Assembly (NCBI GenBank): GCA_012295275.1
Contig: CM022671.1
Span: forward strand, 15,886,456 to 15,950,455
Direction of reading: 5' to 3'
DNA length: 64,000 nucleotides
Source of the DNA: Chrysomallon squamiferum
Taxonomy: Eukaryota > Mollusca > Gastropoda > Neomphalida > Peltospiridae
Made by a program: the position numbers and the translations under genes. Under the pieces are notes generated by a model. That model did not search any database. It saw nothing but the letters and a program-made list of their open reading frames with translations, and was not told the origin of the DNA. Within the stretch, counting starts at the first letter, position 1, and each line of letters begins with the position of its first letter. Shown here one piece after another: positions 1-48,400 of this stretch.

Positions 1-347
1 ATGTTTCTTGAGTTGATATATCTGAGAAAGAGAGCAGTGGTGGAAATGTGTTTTAGAATACGCTGACGTCCACGAAGCTGATGTTGAGAAAGATGGAGTA
101 GATTTATTCAAGAGAAATCCTCTGCAGTCTGAAAACACCGTTTATTATTGGGGGTAAATAGTACAGACTTATCTATTATCTACTCTAATTCGGACCCATC
201 GCAGCAGTCTCTAATTATAAAGATCTTATCAAAAGTTATTAATTCATTAAAGAAAGATTATACTTTTTTTTTATATTTGATAAATATATCTTAATATATA
301 TGTTATTTATGAGAGCTGAATAACATAAACAAGTTAATTTTACTTAC

Positions 348-411
348 AAGAAAGCTGACAGAGGCCAAATTAGGCAATATACTAGTAAAGAAATTGGACG
401 TAACCTGGAAA
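348..411 (-). CDS. Possible second exon of the left-edge membrane protein
   Basis: Acceptor CTTCTTGTACTTTTAG and donor CTT|GTAAGTA frame 64 bp that stays open in the phase left by the exon at 2171-2222. It encodes VSRLRPISLLVYCLIWPLSA, another hydrophobic stretch. With exon 1 the layout (short hydrophobic start, R-x-x-[PG]-[IL]-S-L, hydrophobic, Pro) faintly recalls Piezo channel N-termini. That resemblance is weak and may be chance. Confidence 0.28.
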
Positions 412-2170
412 CTAAAAGTACAAGAAGGCTGTTTCCCTGGTTACCCCCACCCGATCCCATCACTGAAAGACAGCAGAGATAACATGAATTGATTTATTTT
501 TGTTTATGCTATTCGTGTTTAGATCGTAACAAAGCCTTATTCACAGAAGTATGCACGCAACATAGCAACTTGTCTGAGGCGTTTGGGAATCCGTAAAACT
601 CCGAATAGGAGAAATAAAACCGAAGTGTGGCGAAGAAGTTTAAAGCTTCAGTGAAATTACTGCAAATAGTATTTCCATTTTACCTATTTCCATATGTATG
701 GAGCATTTCTAATGCTGAGCATGTTATGAAAAATATTTATTTCGTTTTTCACACAATAATCGTGATCCCTTATTCCCTGGTGGGTCAGAGTGTTTGTGCA
801 AAGCGGATATTGTTTGCACATGACCAGTGTATTCGTTTTTCCTCTTTACTCTATTTCCAGCATCAGCATTATACACCAAGTATGAGATTGACGAAAAATC
901 GACAAGTATTGCATAAATGTCAATAGCATACAGTATTTTTTTGCCATTGAAAATAGCACAAATAATAGTTGAATTATATAACTTTACATATCTATAAAAG
1001 AAATGAAGACATGGACATTATTTATTTAACAGTTTTTAAATGTTTTAAAGACTTGTATGCGTGTATGTGTGTATGCGGGTATATATGTCTATAAAACGAA
1101 AAATAATTACGACAGTTATGAAAATAATTTATTTCCATATATTTCAAATTGTCGATCCATTATCAATATATTTATTGAACCTTATGATGTCTGAACTATT
1201 TCATATTCGATATGGCAACAGTATAAACTTTTCAAATTCTTACATAAGAAACTGTTGTATCTTTTAATGCGTTAATAACTAGCACTGGGTCCCATTGACA
1301 TTATTGTTGAATGTCATTTTATAATTATTTCCGTTTCTCTAATAACTAAGTGGATATTTCCCCGAGATAAGATCAGTTTCTAAATTTTACAACAGAAATA
1401 ACTGGCACCTTTAGAGTACTGACATGATGCCAGAGGGCAGAAAGCACAACAATTTTATTTATTTATTTTTAATAAGCTTTAAGAAGTATCTACATTAGAA
1501 AAAAAAAAGTTTAGGAATGTGAAGGTTAAATGAATATAATCAAATAAAAAACAAAGCAAAATTAATAATAATAATAATAATTATTATTATTATTATTATT
1601 ATTATTTTCTTTTTAGTATTATTATTATTTTATTATTATTATTATTATTTTTATTTTTATTTTTTTTTTTTTTTTTTTTTTTTTATGACAAACAATTCCG
1701 AGTTATCAGAAAAACTTCCAGAACCTAATCTTCCATAAAATGTCGTTCTTGTTCAGTAGAAGAAAACAGATTAGCGAATGAAACCCCTGAATAATGGACA
1801 GTAACCAGGTTTGTATTACGGTGTTGCTTTTATCACTAACGAGTTACCATAGAGATACCGCAGTAGATAGAACAACTAACTGGCGCTCTGTGGAAATCTA
1901 ATGGTAATGTCCGTTTTCCGTCCTAATTCTTTCGCTCTGTTATCATGTTGTTTGTTACTCACCAACAATACACAAACTCAGGTTCTTTAGCCTAAAGCAG
2001 CACATCTAATGAAAATTAAACAGATTGCCTGTTATAATGAGCCATTCAGTGGAACTCTAGTTTCTACCAGAGCCGTTTTAAAAATAAATACTCCCATATT
2101 ATAAGAAACATGTAGCATTAAAAGTAAAACGCCCAACACTTGTTAAATAACTTGTCTATCACATACTTAC
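412..2170. other. Putative intron of the left-edge gene
   Basis: AT-rich, with a (AAT)n/(ATT)n compound microsatellite and long T run at about 1565-1684. No other coding signal seen. Confidence 0.35.
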
Positions 2171-2222
2171 CCGCCAAAATGAAGTATGCTGTGTAGCAGA
2201 CGATATTAAGAAACGTATCCAT
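2171..2222 (-). CDS. Probable first coding exon of an unidentified membrane/secreted protein
   Basis: ATG in strong context (ACAATGG) opening MDTFLNIVCYTAYFILA, a hydrophobic signal-anchor-like segment, followed directly by a consensus donor GCGG|GTAAGT (phase 1). The gene would run leftward out of the window. ORF, Kozak and donor together are more than chance, but 17 codons cannot identify a family. Confidence 0.42.
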
Positions 2223-2484
2223 TGTGTGATGTGATTCTTTTGCACATGCTCTCTGTGTTTTATTGACCGACTCAGTGACTCACTACGTCTCCTGGCTTCT
2301 TGTTTCAACCTCCGGTCCATTTGCCGATGTATTATCTCGTGATCATCGCACAAAAAATAAAACACGCAGGCTATCTCAGGCTACGGGATACATAATTCCG
2401 GAAATAAGCGAAAGCAGACTGAACAAAAAGGCCCGCGAAACAAAAGCAGGACGAAAGGAACATTACGTTAACAATATTAGTTAA

Positions 2485-3215
2485 TAACACGTATAGAACT
2501 GAAGGCAGATGTATTAGGAAAACGTGCATTCTTATTTATTTTGTATAAGAAAATAACGAAGTTCCTTACAGTTTTTATTAAAATATCATACCTTCATCAA
2601 ACGATATTTTATTTGTTTGATCTGGTTATTTTAAACATACAATAATATCACCTATTATTTTATGTCTTTATATCGGTATATAACAATACAGAGTCAGTTA
2701 TAGTTCTCTAGCCTGCAAAGCAAGAAAGGCAGAATATTATATTAATTCTTAATAAAATGTGATAATAAATTACGTAGTTTGTGTAGGATGCAAGTGGACT
2801 AAAGTCATATATATATATTTGTTGTTGTTATTATTTTAATTTTTAATTTTTTTTTATTTGATGTCTTTTCGTAAACAAAAGTTGGAGTAAAAATCGGTGT
2901 CCTGAGAATATGTTCAAACAGTTTACTTTTATTATTTATTTATGTTTATGTTTGTTTTGTGGGGTTTTTCTTTCTTTCTTTCTGTACATCAATATACAAA
3001 ACGAAGTCACAACAAAAGTGGAAATGTGCATACTCATAATCTTATCGTTTTTATATTCAAAGTTTCTTATTAGCAACACTTGTCGTAATACAAACAAATA
3101 AAACATTAACTTGAAAGTAAGCAAATATAATGTCTTTTTAAGCGCTGTTTAAATACCTAATTGGAGTTGTTTAAATTTAAATATTATCGGAAGAATACAT
3201 TTTCTAATTGTGACC

Positions 3216-3298
<83 letters not shown>

Positions 3299-5359
3299 TC
3301 GGTTGTAGGCATGTCTTAGGTATATATGAACGGTTCTGTCCGATTTCTAATTATAACATCTTAACCGTCCTGCTGTTTTATATATATATATTATCAAATA
3401 GTTATCAAGGCGTAACGTTACAAAAATAACGACGGAAAAACCCGAAGTGGAAACCGATCAAACGCGAACTTGCACGATCCCCATCAAAGACTATTACAGA
3501 TTATTAGACAAGACTGTAGAGGTAAATGCTTCACGTGATGTTTTGCTATAAGACTACATTTTTATTTTTTTATTAATTGTTTCTAATTTTTCTTTCATTT
3601 TTAAAATTTTTAAAATTTAATTTTTTTTTTCGTTTTTTATTTTTGTTGGTGTAACTTAAAACGACCTGATTTATAATAATGGTTGGTTTGGTTCCTTAAA
3701 TGATATTTGTGAAGTTAAAATCTATAATTATTACAAATAGTTTAAATATGCTTACTGGGAAGAAAGTAGGTTGGTTTGCAACACAGCGACAAAAAACGCA
3801 GGTCACAGTCAGACAACGCAATGAATAAAAAAAAAAATATATATATATATATTTCAATAAAATCGTTCGTATCAGTATTTTCTCGATGTCTGAAGGTACC
3901 AATACATTTTTTATTTACAATGAGCTTCTATTAATTCTTAAAATAAATAAATAAATAAATAAATAATAATAAATTAAATAAATTAATTAATTAAAATATA
4001 AACAACGTAATCAGCATTTTTTTTTTTTTCACTGTTCTGCTTTATGACCGCCATTATAATTATTACGAAAAACGTTTCAACTGTATTTTACAACTGTCAT
4101 CTTTTGAAGTACCCATCTCCCATCTCGCCCAACTGCAAAGGGCGCAATAAGTTCCTAGTCTTGATCTATATTTGTTTCTAGGAAGTCGGGTGATAGTCCC
4201 AAAAAATTTAATGCAATTGAATTGTCGAGTAGAGAGAATCCAAATGACCACAGAAAACCAGTTAATAGTTATTTTCTAGCAGTAAATGGAATATTTCCCT
4301 AAAATATGCTCAACATAAGATTTATTTGTCGTGAAAGTTCATCCAAATTTTTTTTGTCACATTTTCAAATCCTTTTCATATGAAAAAAAAAAAAAAAAGT
4401 TTTCTTTAAAAAGCCAATTATCAGTTAACTGTTAATTATGGATTTGTTTATTGTGACAGTTCCATTCTTGGAACCAAAAGTGAAAAGTAATGTATAGTCA
4501 CACAATCCAAAATTAACAAGAAAAATCATGGAATACTAAAATAAATTAAAAGCTAAGAAGGTAAAGATATAAATTTTACCAAATCAGAATAATAATTTGT
4601 TGTTGTTCTTTTAATTATTAGAAGGCTGAATTGTCTGCCTTTTTTAATAGTTTACAAATCAGAAAGCAATTTAAGATAAAAAAAATTTAAACAAATAAAA
4701 CATTAATCCCACTAAAATCATGAATATGTTCTTCAGAATCATCATCATCGTAGTTTCATCATTGTTACCGTTTCTTATTTCTTATGTGTAATATTTATAT
4801 TAAAAGTTATATTTTCAAACCCTTGCTGAGTGAGGGATTTTATTGCTGATAAAACTAAAATATGTAAGATCTGACTGCTATACAAACTAAGAAATAATGA
4901 AAATTGTATCTACAACTAATGCTTTTTCCTCACACTGTTATTTATGTTTTCTACAGCTTGCACTGTATTTTATTAAAACAGGATGCAGCATGGGATATTT
5001 ACTGAACTTAGAGAAATCTGCCATGGAGCCTGAGTCAGATTAAGCAGGTTAATTTCATAATCTTCAGTTTTTCGAAAATATCAGTGATTAGACCCTGTCA
5101 TTAAATTGTCACTACTGATGTATACATACACACAAACATATAACTTTGTCAAAAGAATGAGAAAGGCATGGATCCAAATTAATGTTGTTCTAGTGGTCGT
5201 AGTAGTAGTAGTAATATTACTATTATTTATTCTTGTTTTGTTTTTCATTATTTAAAAACAAAATTTAACTTAAAATATGAATACAGAACATTTTCTGACT
5301 TGCAAACATCTTTTACCAACTTAAAAAAAAAAAAAAGAAAATGACACAAAGAAGAAATT
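2485..5359. other. Intergenic region left of VGLL4
   Basis: No supported gene. Holds a (GA)n tract at 3219-3295, (TA)n, (AAAT)n near 3940-3985 and an AT-rich background. Confidence 0.5.
3219..3295. repeat. (GA)n microsatellite
   Basis: About 38 perfect AG dinucleotides without interruption, among the cleanest microsatellites in the window. Confidence 0.95.
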
Positions 5360-5373
5360 ATTCAATGAGATTC

Positions 5374-5379
5374 TTTATT
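5374..5379 (-). terminator. Candidate VGLL4 poly(A) signal AATAAA
   Basis: AATAAAGAATC on the minus strand, followed within about 15-45 nt by TTTCTTCTTTGTGTC and a long T run, a good cleavage-signal arrangement. Other AATAAA hexamers occur in this AT-rich DNA, so the choice is tentative. Confidence 0.4.
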
Positions 5380-7207
5380 GAGCAAAATAGAAACACTGTA
5401 CAACACAGTCTGAAATAGTGTACATTTATAACCAGACATATTTTTATTTACTTTAAAAAATATATACATTTATTTAGTTTTAGTTCTGTTGTATTATAAT
5501 GTGATTCCTACCAGAGAATGTAATAAAAGATAAGATGATTTGAATTGTATCTTTCGTTGTCAGCATAGCAAACACTTTTCCTTCTTTACTTTTAATAGCT
5601 GTAAGAAAGAAAAATAAAAGAATTGGTCAAAAATTATAGTTGTGTGTATAGTTAGCATCAAAAGTAATATTTTTGGTTGGTATGTCTGTATTATTGTTAT
5701 CTTCATATCTGCATTACAGAAGTTTATACCATGTCTGATTATTCACATTTTAATCACATTTTAGTCACTTATCAAAATATCAAAATACCTGCATTTACAG
5801 AATGTTTGTTTCATGTCTCAATATCAGTAATACTCTCACTGTAATGTGGTTTCTGTTTTCAAGTCTTACCATTAGTCAGAATCTCAACTGTACAAATATT
5901 AATAACAAAATACATTATCATATAAATAGGTGAGCAATAACACTCTCTTTCTGCTAACTTTAAATGTTCTGAATGTGTTTAAGGTGATTTTCAAAGCCTT
6001 TAACAGTAAAGAAGAATGTGTTTGAACATCAACATTCCTAATTTTTCTCATTTTTATATACATGTGTATAATGAAATATTTACATAACTGATGCAGAAGA
6101 TGTTTTGAATATTACTTTTCATGATTTGTTCAGACAAATACAAAAATGAAATAAAGCTTTAATTGCTGATTTATGAGCTATATCTTATTTTTAAATAAAC
6201 AAATAGTAATTTTTTTACAGACAAATATTTTTATTACTGGTTTTTAACCACTGAGAAGTCAGTTCTTAATCTGTGTGCTTTAAACAAAGATGGCTGACTC
6301 ACTGTGTTGGACCAAATATAGGTCTACCCAATACTGTTTATTTATAATGATATTTTTATGTATCTAAAAAAAAAAAAAAACCCGTTGAATATTATATCCA
6401 ATTTAAATAGGAATTCTAGAATTTAAGATTAAAAATGAATTACTGTTTTAGTTTAATTATGCCATCAGAATTTAAATTTTGTCAGCCTCAAAACCCAACA
6501 AATGAAAATGACATGATTTAAAAGATAAAATGTTTTGTTTTTATAACATGATGAATGACATTAAATCAAAGCCATTATGATGGTTTCCTGCCCAGATTTG
6601 CAATATGTACATCACTTAATGTGTAATACAAGAAAGGAAATTATTTGTCATGGTGCTCATGTTCTCAGTACAAAACAGTAAACAAAATATGAAGTTCTTA
6701 CAGAACAGTGACAGTTCCTGAATCTTATGACATTTTAAATTTAAATTATTTCTAATATACCTATCTAGTAAGACTGTACCAGCAATATGGTAAAACAAGA
6801 AAATTGTAATTATATTATAATTATTATTATTACTATTTTAACATAATATTTTTGGTTTACTAAAACAAATAAGATTTTACACATACTATCATTTAATTAA
6901 AAATTGAATAATTTTGATGATGGATTGACTCCCTTTTTTTTTTTGTGGCTAAATACAAACTCAACATTGTATCTCAAGTGAATTTGTCAGTTCTTACTTC
7001 AATGAGAACAGAAATATCAAAATCTATATACAGTTAAACTGGAAATTACAACAGCATTTGATAAGTCATAAATTAAAGCATACTTTTATTGACTTTGTTA
7101 ATGTACAATACCTAACAACAATGAACTCGACAGAACTGTGACAAACATAAATATATTTACACCAAAGATAAATAATCCACGAGGATGGAAATGAACAAAT
7201 GACACGG

Positions 7208-7463
7208 TTAACCCTTTGAACCCAATCAGTTTCCAAATTTGAAGCAAAAAAAAAAAAAAGAAAATTATTTATACTGAATGGTTAATATTTTTTTTTTACA
7301 ATCATATATATTAATATAGTTTTTATTAATATTTGTCTCTAGATTAGATATTCAGCCAATCAGCTTCAAGAGACCACAAATGGATAGTGTAAATTTCAGC
7401 CATTTTGGATTCTGAGCTGAGGGTTTGGGGTGAATATGTGGGAGCTCAGGTTCAAAGGGTTAA
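7208..7463. mobile_element. piggyBac-type MITE
   Basis: 248-bp non-coding element (7212-7459) flanked by TTAA on both sides (7208-7211 and 7460-7463). The ends are an 11-bp perfect terminal inverted repeat, CCCTTTGAACC. TTAA target duplication plus CCC-starting TIRs is the signature of the piggyBac superfamily. There is no transposase, so it is a non-autonomous MITE. It lies inside the presumptive VGLL4 3' UTR. Confidence 0.72.
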
Positions 7464-8255
7464 TTGTTTGCATTGGCAGAACTGAAGGCAGTTTTTACAC
7501 TTGTAACAGATAAAAAAGAAATCTATACAGAAAAAAAAGGAAAAAGAACTGATTAGCAAAACCTGAATATAATTTAACCTGATAACATCTTATCACAACC
7601 ATTACATTAGTCAGAGTATGTTTACTTTCATGTAAGTAAATTCAGATTTCAGTTATCTTTTGAAAATAATTTGGAAGAATTAAAGAAAAGAAATGTTATT
7701 AATAAGAAGTTATTTCATAATTATCACCCTAATCAGTTATTTAATAATTATATTGTTAAAAATTCAGGTATATTTAATCTTCAAATTAGCTTTTAAAATA
7801 ATTTCAACATCTCAGAATCTAAGTAATATCTGAAGTAATAACTTTTATTGTTATTGTTATGAACTTTACCACAGAATCTGAGCTTTTGCAAACTTTTAAA
7901 AAACCCAGAAAAAAACAAATTCTCACTGCACAGATGAAGAACTATGAAGCAGTTTAATACAGAATGTGTGCATCCAAAAGGCCTCCATGAATGAATGAAT
8001 GCATTTTCTGAGAATAGAAATGACTAAGATTAGCCTCAGAAAGGAACAGTAACTTAGGCGTGAAGAATTATTACACTGTGTAAGGATTATCTCCCTTGAA
8101 TAACGTCCATATTTCCAGAGAATGTTGGTGTCGTCCTGTCAGTGCCAATGCCCTCCTGGTTGTGTGAAAATATTACACAGAACAGCGTTAATTGCACGTA
8201 GCTATGAAAATATGGGCTGTTTGAAGACATCTATATCACAGACGTTAAGGAATTG

Positions 8256-43062
<34,807 letters not shown>

Positions 43063-43400
43063 TCTTGGAATAAAGAGACAGAAACTGCCAAAGCTTGATG
43101 CCGATCGATGATTCGTCAAAGGAAATCACAAAACAAGGAAAGATTAAAATGTGTTCTCACAGATAACGCGAATGACCAAAATGGTTCGTGAACGACACAT
43201 GTACTAGACATTAATTTCAATAATATATATGTGCATATTCCCCATGGAATATTTCTGTAAAATTTGCCAAATGAAGGTTCAGAAATTCAAGTGCGACATC
43301 GGCCTGGAATGACAGGAATTCCTGACCCCAGGTCACATGATTGAGCACGTGATTCGCTGATTATTAAAATGGCTACAGCGTGTGTATACTACGTTTGTTA
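43063..43400 (-). promoter_or_regulatory. VGLL4 exon 1a 5' UTR / promoter region
   Basis: Less AT-rich than the surroundings. Contains an M-CAT motif CATTCCA (minus, 43305-43311), the binding site of TEAD factors, and two E-boxes of the MiT/TFE type, TCACATGA (43333-43340) and CACGTGA (43346-43352). No clear TATA box. The transcription start is not determinable. Confidence 0.4.
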
Positions 43401-44549
43401 TGGACAGGTTATTTCGAGTTTCTGGTCGAATGATTTATTATAAATTGCGCTTAATTTCAAGTGCAGTTAAGTTGATATAATGTACCTTAGATAATGTTTC
43501 TTTGTTTGTTTGTTTATATTAATGAAACTACAGCAAATTCGAAATAGAGTTTCATTTTAAACTTGAATAACTCCGAGTATGATCATCACGGAATGAATGT
43601 CAATTAACTTAATAATTAATTTTAGCTGTCGACGTGAGGTACTGCGAGCTCTGCTACTCATTAAATGTTTCCTATGGTTGATTTATTTGAAGAAGGTCGA
43701 GCATTTAGTTTAGAATAAGGTTGAAATAAATATTTATATTGATTTCCATGAAACATTCTCAGATTCTGTATCTATTTTTTATTTGCAGTGGTTTATTTAG
43801 TCTAATTCAGACATCTTAGTTCATTTCTTAAAGTTAAACTGGGTACCATATAAAAGTTTGAAAACAAAGGATTTATTACCTGTGAATAATCTTACTACAG
43901 ATTTCTAATCAATAACCTGTCATTACATTTTGACTAGCTGCAGTTTTTCAAAAAGCTGTTTTATCCAAACCTAACTATCAGTTTATTACTTGACTACAAA
44001 TTTACTGTTTGACAACAGTGTGAAAAGAATGGATGCAGAAGACTGCACATAAGAGACATTTCTACATTTATTTTCAGACCTTTTTCTTTATTGGTTTAAA
44101 AAGATTTCAGAATTTTTAAATAATTCAAAAACAATTACTTCATTAAGCAAGTGGAAAAGTGTCACACTGAAATTAGAAATATATAATTCTTCATTTTTTG
44201 TTCTGTGCAAACACTTTGTTTAAATCTATTATTAAATAAAGACAAAGTAGATTTTAAAAATAAATAAAAATAATCAGCTGTTCCAATAAGATATATTTTT
44301 TTTAAATTTGTTATTTTGAGTTTTTATATTATTTATTATATGGGGTCCTGGTGATAAATGTTTTAAATGTATTGTATTGTCAACTGCTGTTACTTGACAA
44401 CTAGTAGTCCATATGAAATAATACATGTTAAATCCACATTTATTGCAAAGTCTAGCATATACCATATAAGATTTAAACAAAACAATGTGGATTTAAGTAA
44501 GTACAGAGTATATACATGTACAATGCAATGGTAAAAATGAAAACAAAAT
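43401..44549. other. VGLL4-TKT intergenic region
   Basis: AT-rich, no convincing ORF or exon on either strand. A 24-codon plus-strand ORF starting at 43369 (MATACVYY...) has a good Kozak context, but I find no continuation. Confidence 0.5.
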
Positions 44550-45486
44550 TCTCAAATGATTGGGATTTTTATTGTTATTTACAAAACAGTGCCTGGTTTC
44601 ATATCTTTCACATGGCCACAAAACTATAATTTTTAAGACTAAATAAATTATTACAGATGGATTTGTCTCCAATTTCTGAAAACATCAACATGATTTGTAA
44701 CTGTAAAGAGTACACAATTAATACAAATTATAATTCTTCAAATATTGGTCATATCTATACATAAATTATTACATTACCTATTATTAATGCATTTAAGTAC
44801 CGTACAATCACTCCTGAATTAAAATAATAATACACTTTAAGTTTTATTTATTTATATATTTTAACATTTTTGTGTTGTTGCTTTCAGTGCTGCCTCTACC
44901 TTGAAACCATCTGTCTGGCCATTTATCCATCACCCTCTAACAAGTGCAAATAGTTAAAAATTTCAACACAAAATGCATTGTCCAAAAAAGTCCCCTAATA
45001 GTTCAGCAAAGGTAAAAACATTATAATGCTAGATACAGATAAATAAAACCTTTTTAAACAGCAACAGTTCTAAGCAATAACAGTTTTTGTATCATTGTTT
45101 TAATTACTTCTTCACCAGTGAATGATGTAATTATGATTATTTCTCATATAAAATAATCAACTTCATAATTATTTTATAATATTATATATATACCATGTAT
45201 AAACACACAGGATTCAATCACCACTGATTTTACATAAATATTTAATGTCTAACATTTTGTATTTGACATGAAATTGCAAGTAAGAGGTTATACGTAAAAA
45301 AAATAAAGCTACATAAGCAAATATTACAAACAAAATAATTATTGCAATCTACTGCATAGAAAAACTAAATAAATGTACTGATAATTGTAACGTAAATATG
45401 TCAACAAAACTGAAAAATAATTTTCCTCTAATTTCTATAAAGTGCACCAAATGACAGATTTCTGTTTGCCTTCATAACGAGATCCC
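44550..45486 (-). other. TKT: TKT presumptive 3' UTR
   Basis: Non-coding after the TKT TAA. An AATAAA on the minus strand at 44568-44573, followed by CCCAATCATTTGAGAATTTTG, is the best candidate end. A second AATAAA lies at 44087-44092, so the UTR could be longer. Confidence 0.4.
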
Positions 45487-48400
45487 TTACATAGACAGTA
45501 CACTTTGGACAGCTTTGACAATGCTTTTGGCACTGATTCCAAACATTTCAAGCAGTTCGGCGGGTTTGCCACTTCTTGGTAGATCATTAACAGCAAGACG
45601 TTTTACTATGATGTCGTGACATTCTCCAACAGCTGCAGCTACAGCTTCACCAATTCCTCCTGAAACACAATACAAATATAACACAAACTAATATAATTTA
45701 TTTCACTAAAACAGATGTATAAATCCCACTATATATATATATATATATATATTTTTAATTATTATGGTCTGTATTGTTTTCAAAACTACAAGTATAATTT
45801 GATTCCTTTAAATCTTTTTTCAGTTCCCAGTGTTAATACCACCTGCAATTTCAATTATATTATCATTTAACTACAAAAGACTGAAGATACCTTACTAACA
45901 TCACTTATCATATAACAAAAGACCAAAATGCACTACAATATCCACCATTTTGCTTAGATAATGTTTCAACATAAAATCTAGTACAGAATTATAATATTAT
46001 TTTTAAATATCACCTTCTGGATAATGGTCCTCAACAGTGATGATTTTTCCACCAGTTGCTCGTGCATTTTTAATGAGTTCAGCCTTGTCAATAGGTTTGA
46101 TGGTAAAAAGATCGACCACTCGGATGTTAACACCAGTTGCAGCCAGTTCATCAGCAGCCTTTAAAGCTTCAACAAGAGTGACACAGGCTCCAATCACAGT
46201 TACCTTGTCGGTTGAACTTTGGCGTACAACCTTAAGAAATACAAATTAATGTTTTGAAGATATTTTATCATTGGAACTTTTAGATGTAATGATGAAAACT
46301 GAGAAATAAAGATTTAAAAAAAAAAAAAAGATTCCACATTTAACAACAAATTACAGTCAGATGTCATCATATATATATATATATATATATACAAGGGAGA
46401 AAACCCACTGCTGCCCACAAATCTCCATTCTCCTCTTTTTTATTATTACTAACAACAGATCTTTTCATCTAAATTTTTGCTCTCTCTTATTCAAATATTT
46501 TACTTTTATTCTTCTTAATTTGCATGCATTATTACTGTAATACTTTACTGTCAGCATTATATAAAATGGATTTAGATTTATTAATGTAAGTAAAATACGC
46601 TGTTGATTTTATTAGACATTGTCTATGTACCTTCAGCTTTCCAATAGAAAAGGTTTCATTGTTGTTGTAAAGGATTGGTGTGTTTGGTCGACTGACACGA
46701 ATGAAGCAAATTCCTGGAGTGTTAGCTGCCAACTGAACTGCATATTCTGTAGAAACAGCATCACTTGGATAAAATACTGTTGATCCAGGTATGGCACGGA
46801 ACATGGCAAGATCTTCTAAAGCCATCTGAGAAGGACCATCTTCTCCTGAAAAAAGCACATTTATTGACAATGTTATCTGAATTTAATGCAAAATAAACAA
46901 TCACTGTATTAACATAATATCTGACAAATATAATAATAATACAAACTAAATAATGTAACAATACAGTTTCTCTCTTATAATACAAATATGAAATTAATAG
47001 CTTCATACATTCGTTTCTGATAAAAAGTATTAAATTACAACAGTCTTTACCTATAGAAATTCCTGCATGGGAGCCAACAAGGTTGATGTTGGTCATAGAG
47101 ATGCCTCCCATTCGAAGCTGGTCATAAGCTCGAGACATGAAACTAGCAAATGTGCTGACAAACGCAACTGCACGATCTCTGGTCACACACCCAGTGGCTA
47201 CACCCACCATGTTTTGTTCAGCAATGAAACACTCAATGAAGCGGTCTGGAAATGCTGCCTGATATAAGAAGATAAAAAATTAATAATTAGAACACAGTGA
47301 ATGCTATCTCAGCGAGATATACAGTACAAACAGTTAAAAATCAATATATATTGTTTTGCCTATATCAACAATTTGTATGATTGTGACAAATCAGTCATTA
47401 TTTCTGAACAACAAAGCCAAAGCAATGGGAGTTTTCAAGATAGCCAATATCTTTTCAAATGTGAAAAAGATCACAATTTCTTACCAAGAATTTATTAGAA
47501 AAGGTGGAGTTCTTCATATCACCATCCAGTGCCATCACTCTGTTATTGTTCTTCCCAATTTTAACTAAAGCATTTCCATATGCAGCACGAGTGGCAAGCT
47601 GAAAGATAATTTTAAAACACAACCTATAATGGAAATGTTATTCACCACTGCAACGTATTTATTATTAATTATGCAAAATATTCAAATGTCTATAGATGAA
47701 TCTTCTGCCACAAACAGTCAGAAGACATTCTTATGTATGTAATTCTTAAATAGTTCTATAAAAAATTTGAAGGCCTCAAAAATACTATTTAAAACACTGA
47801 TGAAAAAAAAGATTCAGAGTTGTTCCTGTATTTTAAATATTTCAACAACAACTGTTTTAACCATCATAAATGAAAATGTATTCTTTTGTATTTGGAGTTA
47901 ATATCTATAAAGGATGAAATTAAAGGAATTTTAGTCCAAGTTATTTGATGTAATCTCTACCTGCTCATCTTTCTTGTAACTGGGAGGTTCTGATAAGGTG
48001 ATATTTTTGATGTTGACTTGAGGTACGTTGGCTGTTGGTTGTTTTGGTTTCAAGGGATTTGTTTTGTTGACAATCAAACCCTGAATATGATCCACAATAC
48101 TTGCTTCTTTATTGCCCAGAGCTTTTCCATGCCAGTTATCTTGGTCCTCAATCCCTGAACATAAAAATAGTTTATAATCTTTCTTTTCTCTCCTACTCAC
48201 TTAATCACATATACATACACAGCCTAAATGAATTGAACAGAGGCATAACTCTTACAAACATTTTGTTCCAAGGAACCAGTTACGGAAAAAGCCTTCATTT
48301 TACCATTTTGTTACTCACTTTGTATAAAGAAAATATCTTAAAGTACATTACAAATAAACACCAATTCAAAAACAGTAATCAAGTATGTATACATTAGCAT

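Larger units (their letters stand above)
5360..8255 (-). other. VGLL4: VGLL4 presumptive 3' UTR
   Basis: No coding potential after the VGLL4 stop until about 5.36 kb. AT-rich, with a MITE at 7.2-7.46 kb. The lower limit is set by an AATAAA signal at 5374-5379 followed downstream by a T-rich/GT-containing stretch. The extent is inferred. Confidence 0.45.

Noticed and set aside
1-132. Possible third exon of the left-edge gene (minus, after a TTTTCAG or CTGCAG acceptor)
   Set aside because: An open frame exists in the required phase only with the CTGCAG acceptor, the peptide is Ser/Thr-rich and unrecognisable, and no donor is visible before the window edge.
2263-2484. 73-codon plus-strand ORF
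   Set aside because: Lies antisense to the 5' side of the candidate exon at 2171-2222; no homology recognised and no splice partner.
43063-43119. Upstream extension of VGLL4 (TNHRSASSFGSFCLFIPR before the Met)
   Set aside because: Open frame but no ATG; the family N-terminus starts at the Met at 43062.
43369-43443. Plus-strand ATG in good context starting MATACVYYVCYGQ, suggesting a divergent gene
   Set aside because: Stops after 24 codons; only a weak donor GTTATT is available and no downstream plus-strand exon is found before the TKT 3' end.
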